A stretch of DNA of 64,000 nucleotides from an uncultured Sulfitobacter sp. (GTDB lineage Bacteria; Pseudomonadota; Alphaproteobacteria; Rhodobacterales; Rhodobacteraceae), in the NCBI GenBank assembly GCA_937138475.1, contig CAKZPD010000008.1, positions 62,001-126,000 of the forward strand. The letters run 5' to 3'. Shown one piece after another: positions 17,402 through 26,544 of this stretch. Each line of letters opens with the position of its first letter. The stretch's first letter is position 1. Below the pieces are notes generated by a model. The model did no database searches and was not told the origin of the DNA. It saw only the letters and a program-made list of their open reading frames with translations. The translations under genes and the position numbers were made by a program.

Positions 17402-18496
17402 TTGCAAACGCCATATTATCTGATCGACAAGTCGCGGCTTTTGGCCAACTTGGAAAAAATTGACTGGTTGCATCAGGCGTCCGGGGCGAAATGCCTGTTG
17501 GCGCTCAAGTGTTTTGCAACCTGGTCTTTGTTTGATTTCATGTCTGGCTATATGCATGGATCGACCTCGTCTTCGTTGTTCGAGGTCAAGCTGGGCTTTG
17601 AGACGTTTCCGGGTGAAACCCATGCCTATTCCGTGGCTTACGCCGAGGATGAAATCACCGAGGTTCTGGCCCATTCCGACAAGATCATCTTTAATTCGAT
17701 CAGTCAGCTGACCCGATTTGATCCGCAATCGCGGGGGCATGTGCGCGGGCTGCGGGTCAATCCGGGGGTGTCGACATCGGGGTTTGATCTGGCCGACCCG
17801 GCGCGCCCCTTCAGCCGTCTGGGAGAGCATGATCCGCAAAAGGTTCTGGGAATCACCGATCAGATCAGCGGATTGATGTTTCACAACAATTGCGAAAACG
17901 ACGACTTTGACCGCTTTGACCAGATGCTGACGCTGATTGAAACCCGGTTTGGGGACAGCCTGCACAAGATGGATTGGGTCAGCTTGGGCGGCGGGATCCA
18001 TTTCACCGGGCCTGGGTATCCTTTGGATCGTCTGGCGGCGCGGTTAAAGCGGTTTGCGCAAGAGTTCGGCGTGCAGGTTTACCTTGAGCCCGGCGAGGCG
18101 GCGATCACCGGTGCCGCCACCCTTGAGGTGACGGTGCTGGACACGTTGTTCAATGGCAAGAACCTGGCCATTGTCGACAGTTCAATCGAGGCGCATATGC
18201 TGGATCTGCTGATCTATCGCGAAAGCGCTAAAATCCTGCCCGATCAGGGGGAGCACCCGTGGATGATTTGCGGTAAATCCTGCCTGGCGGGGGATATTTT
18301 CGGTGAATTTCGGTTTGACGCGCCGCTGCGGGCGGGGGACCGGATATCAATTGCCGACGCGGCCGGTTATACGATGGTCAAGAAGAATTGGTTCAACGGG
18401 GTCAAGATGCCCAGCATCGTCATCCGTGAACTTGATGGATCAATGCGATTGGTCCGCGACTTTGGCTATGAGGATTTCAAAGCCGCCCTTTCCTAA
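17402..18496 (+). CDS. nspC: Carboxynorspermidine/carboxyspermidine decarboxylase
   Basis: PLP enzyme of alanine-racemase fold (fold III), 364 residues. It decarboxylates carboxynorspermidine or carboxyspermidine to the free polyamine. The N-terminal PYYLIDKSRL and the PLP-lysine region CLLALKCFATWSLFD are typical of NspC, as is the GKSCLAGDIFGEF segment, whose Cys is the usual active-site residue. The start is TTG at 17402, with GAGGG about 6 bases upstream; no ATG fits. The neighbouring carboxynorspermidine synthase gene, 30 bases downstream, supports the call. Whether the product is spermidine or norspermidine cannot be read from sequence. Confidence 0.9.
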   Translation: MQTPYYLIDKSRLLANLEKIDWLHQASGAKCLLALKCFATWSLFDFMSGYMHGSTSSSLFEVKLGFETFPGETHAYSVAYAEDEITEVLAHSDKIIFNSISQLTRFDPQSRGHVRGLRVNPGVSTSGFDLADPARPFSRLGEHDPQKVLGITDQISGLMFHNNCENDDFDRFDQMLTLIETRFGDSLHKMDWVSLGGGIHFTGPGYPLDRLAARLKRFAQEFGVQVYLEPGEAAITGAATLEVTVLDTLFNGKNLAIVDSSIEAHMLDLLIYRESAKILPDQGEHPWMICGKSCLAGDIFGEFRFDAPLRAGDRISIADAAGYTMVKKNWFNGVKMPSIVIRELDGSMRLVRDFGYEDFKAALS

Positions 18497-18526
18497 ACCC
18501 AGCAACAAACGAGGTCTCATAAGGTA

Positions 18527-19771
18527 ATGAAACGGAACGCTCTTATCATCGGCGCAGGTGGTGTCGCTCAGGTTGTGGCGCATAAATGCGCCCAGAACAA
18601 TGACGTGTTCGGAGACTTGCACATTGCAAGCCGGACGGTTTCGAAATGTCAGGCGATCATTCAAAGCGTGCATGATAAGGGGGCGATGAAGCAGCCCGGC
18701 GTGTTCGAGGCCCATGCGCTGGACGCCATGGACAGCGCAGCAGTGGCGGATTTGATCACCAGAACCAAGGCGCAGATCGTGATCAACGTCGGATCACCCT
18801 TTGTGAACATGACAGTGCTTGAGGCCTGCATCCAGACCAAGGCGGCCTATATCGACACGGCCATTCACGAAGATCCGGCCAAGATTTGTGAAACGCCGCC
18901 GTGGTATGCCAACTATGAGTGGAAGCGCCGCGAGGACTGCGCCAAGGCCGGTGTGACGGCGATCTTGGGGGCCGGTTTCGATCCCGGCATGGTCAATGCC
19001 TTTGCCCGTTTCGCGGTGGATGAATATATGGATGAGGTCACGTCCATCGACATCGTTGACATCAATGCCGGTTCGCACGGGAAATATTTCTCGACGAATT
19101 TCGACCCCGAGATCAACTTCCGTGAATTCACCGGCACGGTTTACAGCTGGCAAGAGGGTGCCTGGCAGACCAACAAGATGTTCGAAGTGGGCCACGAATG
19201 GGATTTGCCGGTGGTTGGCAAGCAAAAGGCCTATATGTCTGGTCACGACGAGGTTCATTCACTCGCGGTGAATTACCCGCAGGCCGATGTTCGTTTTTGG
19301 ATGGGCTTTGGCGATCATTATATCAACGTGTTTACGGTGTTGCAGAACCTTGGATTGCTGTCCGAGCAGCCGGTGACCACCGCCGAAGGGCTTGAGGTTG
19401 TGCCGCTGAAACTGGTCAAGGCCGTGCTGCCGGATCCGTCCAGCCTGGCGCCCAACTATACGGGCAAGACCTGTATTGGTGATTTGGTCAAGGGCACCAA
19501 GGATGGCGCCCCGGTCGAGGTATTCGTTTACAACGTGGCCGATCATAAAGAGGCGTTCGAGGAGGTCGGCAGCCAGGGCATTTCCTATACCGCCGGCGTG
19601 CCGCCTGTGGCGATGGCGATGTTGATTGCCGATGGCACCTATGATGTGGGCGGCATGGTCAACGTCGAGGAGCTGGATCCAAAGCCCTTGTTCGCCTTGC
19701 TGGACAAGATCGGATTGCCGACCCGCGTCAAAGATCAAAGTGGTGACCGCAGCTGGAGCGCTGGCGCCTGA
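18527..19771 (+). CDS. Carboxynorspermidine/carboxyspermidine synthase (saccharopine dehydrogenase family)
   Basis: A 414-residue NAD(P)H enzyme that reductively condenses a diamine (putrescine or diaminopropane) with aspartate semialdehyde. A Rossmann start is visible (LIIGAGGVAQVVAHKC, residues 6-21), and the saccharopine-dehydrogenase-like segments INVGSPFVN, YIDTAIHE and GAGFDPGMVNAFA follow. It is paired with nspC just upstream, which gives the alternative polyamine route that bypasses S-adenosylmethionine decarboxylase. A saccharopine role in lysine metabolism is less likely given the partner gene. Confidence 0.9.
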   Translation: MKRNALIIGAGGVAQVVAHKCAQNNDVFGDLHIASRTVSKCQAIIQSVHDKGAMKQPGVFEAHALDAMDSAAVADLITRTKAQIVINVGSPFVNMTVLEACIQTKAAYIDTAIHEDPAKICETPPWYANYEWKRREDCAKAGVTAILGAGFDPGMVNAFARFAVDEYMDEVTSIDIVDINAGSHGKYFSTNFDPEINFREFTGTVYSWQEGAWQTNKMFEVGHEWDLPVVGKQKAYMSGHDEVHSLAVNYPQADVRFWMGFGDHYINVFTVLQNLGLLSEQPVTTAEGLEVVPLKLVKAVLPDPSSLAPNYTGKTCIGDLVKGTKDGAPVEVFVYNVADHKEAFEEVGSQGISYTAGVPPVAMAMLIADGTYDVGGMVNVEELDPKPLFALLDKIGLPTRVKDQSGDRSWSAGA

Positions 19772-19786
19772 TCCCCGTGTTGCAAC

Positions 19787-19813
19787 GCCCAAGGCTGCAT
19801 CCCGGCCTTGGGC
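19787..19813 (+). terminator. Stem-loop after the polyamine genes
   Basis: A perfect 9-base stem, GCCCAAGGC paired with GCCTTGGGC, with a 9-base loop, 16 bases past the stop. There is no T tract, so it may stabilise the transcript end rather than act as an intrinsic terminator. Confidence 0.5.
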
Positions 19814-19890
19814 GCGCGCGGACCCGGCAGGGCAGAGCCGGGGCGTGCGGGCGCGTGCATAACTGCGGTGCGCGGCTGGGGCGGCTTGCG

Positions 19891-19925
19891 GGAGCCTCCG
19901 GCGGGGATATTTAGGAACAAAAGAA
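19891..19925 (+). repeat. 35-base intergenic repeat, copy 2
   Basis: The same element as 4572-4606 with one difference. It lies between the stem-loop after the polyamine genes and the end of the convergent AraC-type regulator gene. Spacing from the preceding stop (about 120 bases) is shorter than for copy 1 (about 240). Confidence 0.75.
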
Positions 19926-19942
19926 CGCCGGGCGCAGGGGCT

Positions 19943-20965
19943 TTAGCCAGAGGGGAGCATTGCGTCGCCGCGCACCCGAAACAGGTTGATTTTGTCGCGG
20001 TCTTTCATCGGATGCAGGCCGAAGACCTCTTCGTAGTTTTGGATCATCGGGGTGGCCGAGGCGTAACCCACCGCCAGGGCGATTTCGCCCATGGTGCTGT
20101 TGGAATAGAGCACCAGTTGGCGGGCCGCTTTCATGCGCATGGCGCGGTAGTAGTGGAGGGGGCTTTTGCCGGTGGTTTTCTTGAACACCCGTTCGACCTG
20201 GCGGACAGAGATGCCGATGGCGTCGGCCACATCGGCCACGTTGATCGGGTCAGAGATGTGGGTGGCAAACATTTCGACGGCCTGGCGCACGATCGGGGGA
20301 AGCATGTCGTCTGTGCTGGTGCTTTTGAAGGTGGGCACCCGCTGGCTGACGCCCTGGCCGCGCACCAGGGGGTGTTGAAACCAGCAGGCGACTTCGGTGG
20401 CGACATCGGGGCCGAGGTCGGTTTCGATCATATGCAACGCCAGGTCAAAGGCGGCGGCGGCGCCTGAGACGGTGGCGCGGCGGCCATCAATGGCGATGAC
20501 TTCGTCGGTGGCCGCCAGGTCCGGGAATTCGGTTTCAAAAGCGGTGGCATAGCACCAATGCACGGAGACGCTGTGCCCGGTCAGCAGCCCGGCACGGGCC
20601 AAAGGAAAGATGCCGCCGCTGACGGCGCCCATGATCATTCCGTGCCGGGCTGCTTTGCGCAATCGGCCTTCGGCGGCGCCAGGGGTGGCAAAGCGGGCCG
20701 AGGGGCCGCTGAACAGAAACAATTGATCGAGGTGGGCGATTTCATCAAGGCCATGGGCGGTTTCAAACACCACCTGCGCGCTGGAGGTAACTTTGCCGCC
20801 GTTCTCGGACACCAGGGTCCAGCCAAAGGCGGGGCGGCCGGCGATTTCGTTGGCGGCGCGCAAGGGTTCGATCATGGATGTCAGACAGGACATCGGAAAG
20901 CCGGGAAAGAGCAGGAAACCGATTTGGATCGTTTTGCCGACGTGGGGTGTTTGGGCCGTGTTCAT
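19943..20965 (-). CDS. GlxA-family AraC-type transcriptional regulator
   Basis: A 340-residue regulator. Residues about 10-185 form a DJ-1/PfpI-like (class I glutamine amidotransferase-like) domain that usually senses a small metabolite. The C-terminal 100 residues are an AraC helix-turn-helix pair (INVADVADAIGISVRQVERVFKK and MGEIALAVGYASATPMIQNYEE). The position of the DJ-1 nucleophile is GAVSGG, with Ser where many relatives have Cys, so enzymatic activity is unlikely, as usual in this regulator family. Relatives control carnitine, glycine betaine or arginine catabolism. No metabolic target adjoins it here, since fliI follows behind on the same strand and the polyamine genes converge. Confidence 0.85.
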   Translation of the reverse strand: MNTAQTPHVGKTIQIGFLLFPGFPMSCLTSMIEPLRAANEIAGRPAFGWTLVSENGGKVTSSAQVVFETAHGLDEIAHLDQLFLFSGPSARFATPGAAEGRLRKAARHGMIMGAVSGGIFPLARAGLLTGHSVSVHWCYATAFETEFPDLAATDEVIAIDGRRATVSGAAAAFDLALHMIETDLGPDVATEVACWFQHPLVRGQGVSQRVPTFKSTSTDDMLPPIVRQAVEMFATHISDPINVADVADAIGISVRQVERVFKKTTGKSPLHYYRAMRMKAARQLVLYSNSTMGEIALAVGYASATPMIQNYEEVFGLHPMKDRDKINLFRVRGDAMLPSG

Positions 20966-21040
20966 TCTGTCCTCCGCGGGGCGAGAGTAAATGAGGGCAG
21001 GGCAGATACAAGTGGGAATACGGATGTTTCCGGCGGGTTT

Positions 21041-22369
21041 CTAGCGCGGGCGGGCGCGTTTGAGGATGACACCAAGGCGGTTGAAGCTGTCGTTGATGGA
21101 TTGGGTTTCGGGACGGGCCAAAAAGGCATCCAGTTCGGGCCAAAGTTGAAGGGCGGTATCAACATCGGGGTCGGTGCCTTGGGTGTAGAGGCCGGCCTGG
21201 ATCATCATGGCGTTGCGATCATAGGTGGACAGGATCGTGCGCGCCTGAGCGATCAGTTTGTTTTCGCTGTCGCTGGCGGCTGCGGGCAGAGAGCGCGACA
21301 CCGAGCGCAGCAGGTCAATCGCCGGATAACGGCCGCGTTCGGCGATGCTGCGGTCCAAAATGATATGCCCGTCCAGCACGCCGCGCAGGATGTCGGCGAC
21401 CGGTTCATCCATATCTGAACCGGCGACCAGAACGCTGAACACGGCGGTGATGTCCCCTTGGCCGGGGCCGCCGGGGCCTGCGCGTTCGCAGAGCGACATG
21501 ATCATATGGGCGGTTGACGGGGGATAGCCGCGCAGCACCGGGGCCTCGCCTGCGGCGACGGCAACCTCGCGGTGGGCTTCGGCAAAGCGGGTGATGGAAT
21601 CGGCCAGCAGCAAGACCTGGTTCCCTTGATCGCGAAAATATTCTGCCACGGCCATTGCTGTCCAGGCGCATCGGCGGCGCAGCAGCGGGGATTGGTCCGA
21701 GGTCGCCGATACCACAACGGCGCGGGACAGGCCCTGGGGGCCAAGGACATCTTCGATGAAATGCCGAAGTTCGCGGCCCCGTTCCCCGATCATGGCGATC
21801 ACCACGATATCGGCGGACATATGTTGGGCCAGATGGCCCAGCAAGCTGGATTTACCGACACCCGAACCGGCGAAAAGCCCGATCCTCTGGCCGCGAACCA
21901 CGGGCAAAAGGGTGTTCATCACCGCCAGCCCGGTGCTGAGACGGGCGCCAAGAACCCGGCGTTCGGCTGCGGGGGGCGGGGCGGCGCGCAACGGTTTTGG
22001 CTGGGCGCCGCGCAACAGGGGACGCCCGTCGATGGGCTGGCCCATCGGGTCGATGATGCGGCCGATCCAGGCCTGGGATGGGGCGATCTGGCCGGGGGGT
22101 TCAAGGCTGGCGCGGTCGCCAAGGGCAACGCCATCGGGGGCCGATTCAGGCAACAGGATCAGGGTGTTGCCGTCCAGTTGCAGGACTTCTCCGGGCAGGG
22201 GGGGGCCGGTGCGATGCAAGGTGATCAGATCGCCAATCCGCGCCAGTTTGGCCAATCCGCTGACATGGACCATCCCGGCCTCGACCCGGGTGACACGGCC
22301 GATGGGGTGGACGGGCTTTAGGTCTTGGATCTGGGCGATCAGGCCCTGGGTCAGGGAATCGTGGGTCAT
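21041..22369 (-). CDS. fliI: Flagellar export ATPase
   Basis: The cytoplasmic ATPase of flagellar type III export, 442 residues. Walker A is AGSGVGKS at residues 167-174; the Walker B segment VLLLADSITRFAEA near 255 and the ERGRE-type motif (GERGRELRHFIED) identify FliI rather than the F-type beta subunit. AAAGGA precedes the ATG. It is transcribed away from the flgB block. The partners FliH (38304) and a FliJ-like protein (26994) are encoded elsewhere in the cluster. Confidence 0.93.
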   Translation of the reverse strand: MTHDSLTQGLIAQIQDLKPVHPIGRVTRVEAGMVHVSGLAKLARIGDLITLHRTGPPLPGEVLQLDGNTLILLPESAPDGVALGDRASLEPPGQIAPSQAWIGRIIDPMGQPIDGRPLLRGAQPKPLRAAPPPAAERRVLGARLSTGLAVMNTLLPVVRGQRIGLFAGSGVGKSSLLGHLAQHMSADIVVIAMIGERGRELRHFIEDVLGPQGLSRAVVVSATSDQSPLLRRRCAWTAMAVAEYFRDQGNQVLLLADSITRFAEAHREVAVAAGEAPVLRGYPPSTAHMIMSLCERAGPGGPGQGDITAVFSVLVAGSDMDEPVADILRGVLDGHIILDRSIAERGRYPAIDLLRSVSRSLPAAASDSENKLIAQARTILSTYDRNAMMIQAGLYTQGTDPDVDTALQLWPELDAFLARPETQSINDSFNRLGVILKRARPR

Positions 22370-22460
22370 GGATATCCTTTGACAGACTTTGGGGGCTGCA
22401 AACTGTTTCTAAAGGAATCACCGTTAAGCCTTGGTGAAACCGCATAAGGGAGAAGCCCGA

Positions 22461-22850
22461 ATGTTTCAGAATTTAGATATCTTTAAGATGTCGCACGCGA
22501 TGGCGGTTCATGCCGGTCGTCAGCAGGCCACGGCGGCGCAAAACGTTGCGAATGCCGATACACCCGGTTTCAAGGCCCGGCGTTTGCCAACATTTGCGCA
22601 AAGCTTTTTGCGCCACAGTGACGAGGGCACAGCCCAGCGGGCAAGCCGCGATCGACATTTGCACGGCAGCGCCAGCGGCGGCGGGGTCATGGCCCGGATT
22701 GATCGCACAGCACCTGTGGATCCCAATGGCAATTCGGTCTCTTTGGAAAATGAAATGCTGCACGCGCTTGAGGCCAAGCGTCAGCACGACCGCGCGCTGG
22801 CGATCTACAAAACCTCGCTGGGCATCTTGCGCACCAGCCTTGGCCGATAG
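22461..22850 (+). CDS. flgB: Flagellar basal-body rod protein FlgB
   Basis: Proximal rod component, 129 residues from ATG 22461 with AAGGGAGAA upstream. The N-terminal helix with QQATAAQNVANADTPGFKA is the rod/hook-family signature, and the C-terminal helix (ALEAKRQHDRALAIYKTSLGILR) is typical of FlgB. It heads a plus-strand block of nine flagellar genes, divergent from fliI with a 91-base promoter gap. Confidence 0.92.
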   Translation: MFQNLDIFKMSHAMAVHAGRQQATAAQNVANADTPGFKARRLPTFAQSFLRHSDEGTAQRASRDRHLHGSASGGGVMARIDRTAPVDPNGNSVSLENEMLHALEAKRQHDRALAIYKTSLGILRTSLGR

Positions 22851-22861
22851 GAGCCGCAGAG

Positions 22862-23245
22862 ATGAGCGAATTTTCAAATTCATTAAGCATCTCGGCCAGC
22901 GGCCTGAAGGCGCAAGCCACACGCCTGCGGCATCTGTCTGAGAATATCTCGAATGCCGATACGCCGGGGTATCGGCGGAAAACCGTGGCCTTTGAAACGG
23001 CAATGCAGGGTGATGACCGGGTGCGAACCGGGCCGGTCCAACTGGACCGAAGCGATCTGACCCGGATCTATGACCCGGCTCATCCCTTGGCGGATGACAG
23101 CGGCCATTTCGACGGGTCGAACGTCGATTTGCTGATCGAACTGGGGGACGCCCGCGAAGCGCAGCGCAGTTACGAGGCCAATCTGAAAATGTTTGAACAA
23201 GCGCGCAAAATGTCCGGGGGGCTGATGGACTTGCTGCGCCGCTAA
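22862..23245 (+). CDS. flgC: Flagellar basal-body rod protein FlgC
   Basis: Proximal rod protein, 127 residues. N-terminal SISASGLKAQATRLRHLSENISNADTPGY-type motif (residues about 9-35) and C-terminal SYEANLKMFEQARKM helix are characteristic. It starts 11 bases after flgB. Confidence 0.92.
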   Translation: MSEFSNSLSISASGLKAQATRLRHLSENISNADTPGYRRKTVAFETAMQGDDRVRTGPVQLDRSDLTRIYDPAHPLADDSGHFDGSNVDLLIELGDAREAQRSYEANLKMFEQARKMSGGLMDLLRR

Positions 23246-23269
23246 TTCCACCCGTGAAGGAGATCCAGA

Positions 23270-23560
23270 ATGGATTTGAAAGCCGTAACCGCCATCCAAA
23301 GCTATACCGCGTCGCGCCCGGCCACCCAAGCCAGCCCTTCGGGCACCGGGTTCGGGCCGGCGCTGGGCGCGGCCGCGCAGGACTTTGCCAAAACCCTTGC
23401 CCAAACCGAAGCCACGGCCAGCGCCGCGATGATTTCCGATGCGGATCCGCACGCGCTGGTGCAGGCCCTGGCGCAGACCGAATTGGCGGTCGAGGCGGCG
23501 GTCACAGTGCGCAACAAAGTGGTGGAAGCCTATCAGGAAATCCTGCGGATGCCGGTGTAA
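23270..23560 (+). CDS. fliE: Flagellar hook-basal body complex protein FliE
   Basis: A small 96-residue adaptor linking the MS ring to the rod. The family C-terminal pattern is present (ELAVEAAVTVRNKVVEAYQEILRMPV, with VRNKVVEAYQEI the clearest part). A GAAGGAGAT ribosome site precedes the ATG. The order flgB-flgC-fliE-fliQ is the usual one. Confidence 0.9.
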   Translation: MDLKAVTAIQSYTASRPATQASPSGTGFGPALGAAAQDFAKTLAQTEATASAAMISDADPHALVQALAQTELAVEAAVTVRNKVVEAYQEILRMPV

Positions 23561-23561
23561 T

Positions 23562-23831
23562 ATGCTGACTGAAATCATCTTTTTCGACACGATGCGGCAG
23601 GGGCTTTGGATCGCGGTCATTGTGTCGGTGCCGATCTTGACGGCGGCTTTGGTCGCCGGGGTGTCGATTGGCTTGGTACAGGCGCTGACCTCGATTCAGG
23701 AAATGACGTTGACCTTTGTGCCCAAGCTGGCGGCCATCGTCGCGGTGTTCTGGCTGTCGATGGGGTTTATGACCCAAACATTGGTGAGCTTTTTTCAAGG
23801 TCACATCATTCCCATGATCGCCGGAGGGTAA
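23562..23831 (+). CDS. fliQ: Flagellar export gate protein FliQ
   Basis: An 89-residue membrane protein with two hydrophobic helices. The GLVQALTSIQEMTLTFVPKL stretch is highly typical of FliQ. The ATG at 23562 is one base after the fliE stop; earlier in-frame codons belong to the fliE shadow. It forms the export gate with FliP (39171) and FliR (28495), both in other blocks of the cluster. Confidence 0.92.
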   Translation: MLTEIIFFDTMRQGLWIAVIVSVPILTAALVAGVSIGLVQALTSIQEMTLTFVPKLAAIVAVFWLSMGFMTQTLVSFFQGHIIPMIAGG

Positions 23832-23834
23832 GCG

Positions 23835-24548
23835 ATGGAAACCGCAGGGTATACCACATTGGCACGGCAGTCTGGCCTGATGCGCGAAATGCAAATCGTC
23901 GCCAACAACATCGCCAATGCCGCCACCACCGGCTTTCGGCAAGAGGGGCTGATATTTTCGGAACATGTGCAGCAGCTTGAGCGCGGAACATCTGTGTCAA
24001 TGGCGCATGGCGATGTGCGCAATACATCATTTGAACAAGGGGCGCTGACCAAGACCGGTGGCCGGTTTGATCTGGCGATCGAAGGGGATGGTTTTTTCCA
24101 GGTCGAAACCCCCAGCGGCCCGCGGTTGACCCGCTCGGGGGCGTTTTCACCCAATGCACAGGGCGATTTGGTCACGCATGATGGGTTTCGGGTGCTGGAT
24201 GCCGGCGGCGCGGCCTTGTTCATCCCCCCCGACGCCAGCGATCTGAGCGTATCGGCGGATGGCACGCTCAGCAGTCGGGGGCGGCCCCTGGGGCAGATCG
24301 GCTTGATGATGCCGGCTGATCCGCTGACCCTCAGGCGCGAAGACGGGGTGATGTTCGATGCCCCCGGCGGTGTGGAGCCGGCGCAAGGCGCGCGCGTTTT
24401 GCAAGGCTTTGTCGAAGGATCGAACGTGAATGCGATTTCGCAACTGACCCGCATGATCGAGGTCCAGCGTGCCTATGAGCTGGGCGCCAGTTTCCTAGAG
24501 GCCGAAGACGAGCGGGTGCGCCAATCGCTTAAGTCTTTGTCGCAATAA
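23835..24548 (+). CDS. flgF: Flagellar basal-body rod protein FlgF
   Basis: Rod protein of 237 residues. N-terminal MREMQIVANNIANAATTGFRQ and a DLAIEGDGFFQV segment near 80 are hook/rod-family motifs; the C-terminal MIEVQRAYELGASFLEAED helix follows. It is shorter than FlgG and precedes it, as is usual. Confidence 0.92.
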   Translation: METAGYTTLARQSGLMREMQIVANNIANAATTGFRQEGLIFSEHVQQLERGTSVSMAHGDVRNTSFEQGALTKTGGRFDLAIEGDGFFQVETPSGPRLTRSGAFSPNAQGDLVTHDGFRVLDAGGAALFIPPDASDLSVSADGTLSSRGRPLGQIGLMMPADPLTLRREDGVMFDAPGGVEPAQGARVLQGFVEGSNVNAISQLTRMIEVQRAYELGASFLEAEDERVRQSLKSLSQ

Positions 24549-24587
24549 CGACGCAACACCGTTGCCCAACGCAAGAAGGAGAATCCG

Positions 24588-25373
24588 ATGCGTGCCCTGA
24601 AAATCGCCGCCACCGGGATGAGCGCTCAGCAGATGCGGGTCGAGACGATCTCGAACAACCTCGCGAACATGAGCACCACCGGCTATAACGCCCGGCGCGC
24701 CGAATTCGCCGATCTGCATTACCAACAGATGACCCGCGCCGGCACCATCAACGCCGCAGATGGCACGGTGCTGCCAACCGGGGTGCAGCTGGGCCTTGGG
24801 GTGCGGCCCGCTGCGATTTCGGTGCATTTGCAGCAAGGATCGCTGAGCGCGACAGGGGGCGATCTGGATCTGGCGATCGAGGGCGAAGGGTATCTTGAGG
24901 TGACGTTGCCATCGGGCGGTGCGGCCTATACCCGCGATGGCGCGTTAAAGCGCACTGGCGATGGGTTGATCGTGACCTCGGACGGGTTTGCTGTTGCCCC
25001 TGAAATCACGGTGCCGTCGGACGCGCTGAGCATTTCGGTAAATGGCGCCGGCGAAGTCTATGCCTATTTCACGGACAGCAGCGAGGCCCAGCTTTTGGGG
25101 CAGTTCAACCTGGCTGGCTTTACCAATGCCAAAGGGCTTGAGGCGATGGGAAGCAATCTGTTCACCGAAACCGAGGCCTCGGGTCCGGCGCTTGTCTCGA
25201 CGCCCGGTCAAGACGGGTTGGGAACGCTGCGCCAGGGGTATCTTGAGGACAGCTCGGTTGATGCGGTGCGCGAAATCACCGAACTGATCGAGGCGCAGCG
25301 CGGGTATGAAATGAATGCCAAGGTGATCTCGGCGGCGGACCAGATGATGGGCGCCACGACGCAGGTCCGATGA
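24588..25373 (+). CDS. flgG: Flagellar distal rod protein FlgG
   Basis: Distal rod protein, 261 residues, the family norm. MRALKIAATGMSAQQMRVE at the N terminus, DLAIEGEGYLEV near 95, and ELIEAQRGYEMNAKVIS near the C terminus are diagnostic. AAGGAGAA precedes the ATG. The stop overlaps the flgA start. Confidence 0.95.
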   Translation: MRALKIAATGMSAQQMRVETISNNLANMSTTGYNARRAEFADLHYQQMTRAGTINAADGTVLPTGVQLGLGVRPAAISVHLQQGSLSATGGDLDLAIEGEGYLEVTLPSGGAAYTRDGALKRTGDGLIVTSDGFAVAPEITVPSDALSISVNGAGEVYAYFTDSSEAQLLGQFNLAGFTNAKGLEAMGSNLFTETEASGPALVSTPGQDGLGTLRQGYLEDSSVDAVREITELIEAQRGYEMNAKVISAADQMMGATTQVR

Positions 25374-25792
25374 TGCGCGCCCTGGCTTGCCTGATGGTGC
25401 TGTGTTGGGGCGGCGCCGCGTTCGCACAGATGGTGGTGCCAACCCGCACCATCCGCGCCGCGTCGATCATTACCGAGGTCGATGTGATGTTGGCAGCAGG
25501 CCAGATGCCCCAAGGGTTCGAACGCGCCGCCGATGTGATCGGACAAGAGGCCCGCGTGACGCTTTACGCCGGTCGGCCGATTCTGGTCCCCGATGTCGGC
25601 CCGCCGGCGCTGGTGACCCGCAACCAGATTGTTTCCCTGCGGTTCGAGGCGGCCGGGCTGATCATCACCACTGAAGGCAGGGCCCTGGATCGCGGCGGCG
25701 TTGGCGACCGTATCCGCATCATGAATCTGACATCGCGAAGCACGCTTTTTGGGCTGATCAAGCCGGACGGCGCGGTTCAAGTTTACCAGTAA
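25370..25792 (+). CDS. flgA: Flagellar P-ring assembly chaperone FlgA
   Basis: A periplasmic chaperone for the P ring, 140 codons, with a Sec signal peptide (cleavage near AFA-QMV). The SAF-like segment is visible (EARVTLYAGRPILVPDVGPPALV), followed by RNQIVSLRFEA. It is short compared with enterobacterial FlgA, as is common in alphaproteobacteria. Two adjacent in-frame ATGs (25370 and 25373) overlap the flgG stop; either may be the start. Confidence 0.88.
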   Translation: MMRALACLMVLCWGGAAFAQMVVPTRTIRAASIITEVDVMLAAGQMPQGFERAADVIGQEARVTLYAGRPILVPDVGPPALVTRNQIVSLRFEAAGLIITTEGRALDRGGVGDRIRIMNLTSRSTLFGLIKPDGAVQVYQ

Positions 25793-25806
25793 CAGGAACG
25801 AAGCAT

Positions 25807-26532
25807 ATGAAATTGAACCTTCTTTTCGCGGCGCTGTCCTTTGGGGTGCTTAGCGCCTGTGCCAATCCCGATCACCTGGGCAAGCCGCCGTCGTTTTCGC
25901 CGGTTGCGGCCAGCAATGAACATGCGGCGATGCTGTTCGCTGACAGCCAGTCCGCCAGCGAAGCGCCGATTATTCAGGCGTCTTTGTGGTCTGGGGCGCG
26001 GCAATCCCTGCTTGGCGATCGCCGTGCGGTGCGGCGCGGTGATATCTTGACGGTTGTGATTGAGATCGACGAAAAGGCAGAAATCTCGAATGCGACGGCC
26101 CGTTCGCGCAGCGGCTCTGAAAGCCTGGGCGTGCCCAGCCTGTTGGGTATTCCGCAGCGGGTCGACCAGATATTGCCCGACGGCGCATCGTCGGCCGATG
26201 CCGTTTCGATCAATTCGACCAGCAATTCGGGCGGCGATGGTTCTGTCAAGCGCAAGGAAAAGCTGACGCTGCGCATTGCTGCGACCATTGTCGATATCCT
26301 GCCCAACGGCGTTTTGTCCATCGCAGGCAGCCAAGAGCTGAGGGTAAATTTCGAAATGCGAGAGCTGCTGGTCAGTGGCTTTGTGCGCCCCGAGGATATC
26401 TCGCGGCAAAATGAGATCACCTATGACAAGATCGCTTCGGCGCGGGTGTCCTATGGGGGGCGCGGCCAGATCAGCGATATGCAGCAACCACGTCTGGGGC
26501 AGCAGATCCTGGATTCGATCCTGCCCTTCTGA
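25807..26532 (+). CDS. flgH: Flagellar L-ring lipoprotein FlgH
   Basis: The outer-membrane L-ring subunit, 241 residues. The lipoprotein signal ends in the lipobox LSAC near residue 18. Typical FlgH segments follow: RAVRRGDILTVVIEIDEKAEISN and LRVNFEMRELLVSGFVRPEDIS, with DSILPF at the C terminus. flgI (P ring) is not next to it in this window. Confidence 0.93.
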   Translation: MKLNLLFAALSFGVLSACANPDHLGKPPSFSPVAASNEHAAMLFADSQSASEAPIIQASLWSGARQSLLGDRRAVRRGDILTVVIEIDEKAEISNATARSRSGSESLGVPSLLGIPQRVDQILPDGASSADAVSINSTSNSGGDGSVKRKEKLTLRIAATIVDILPNGVLSIAGSQELRVNFEMRELLVSGFVRPEDISRQNEITYDKIASARVSYGGRGQISDMQQPRLGQQILDSILPF

Positions 26533-26544
26533 GAAAGGCAAATA

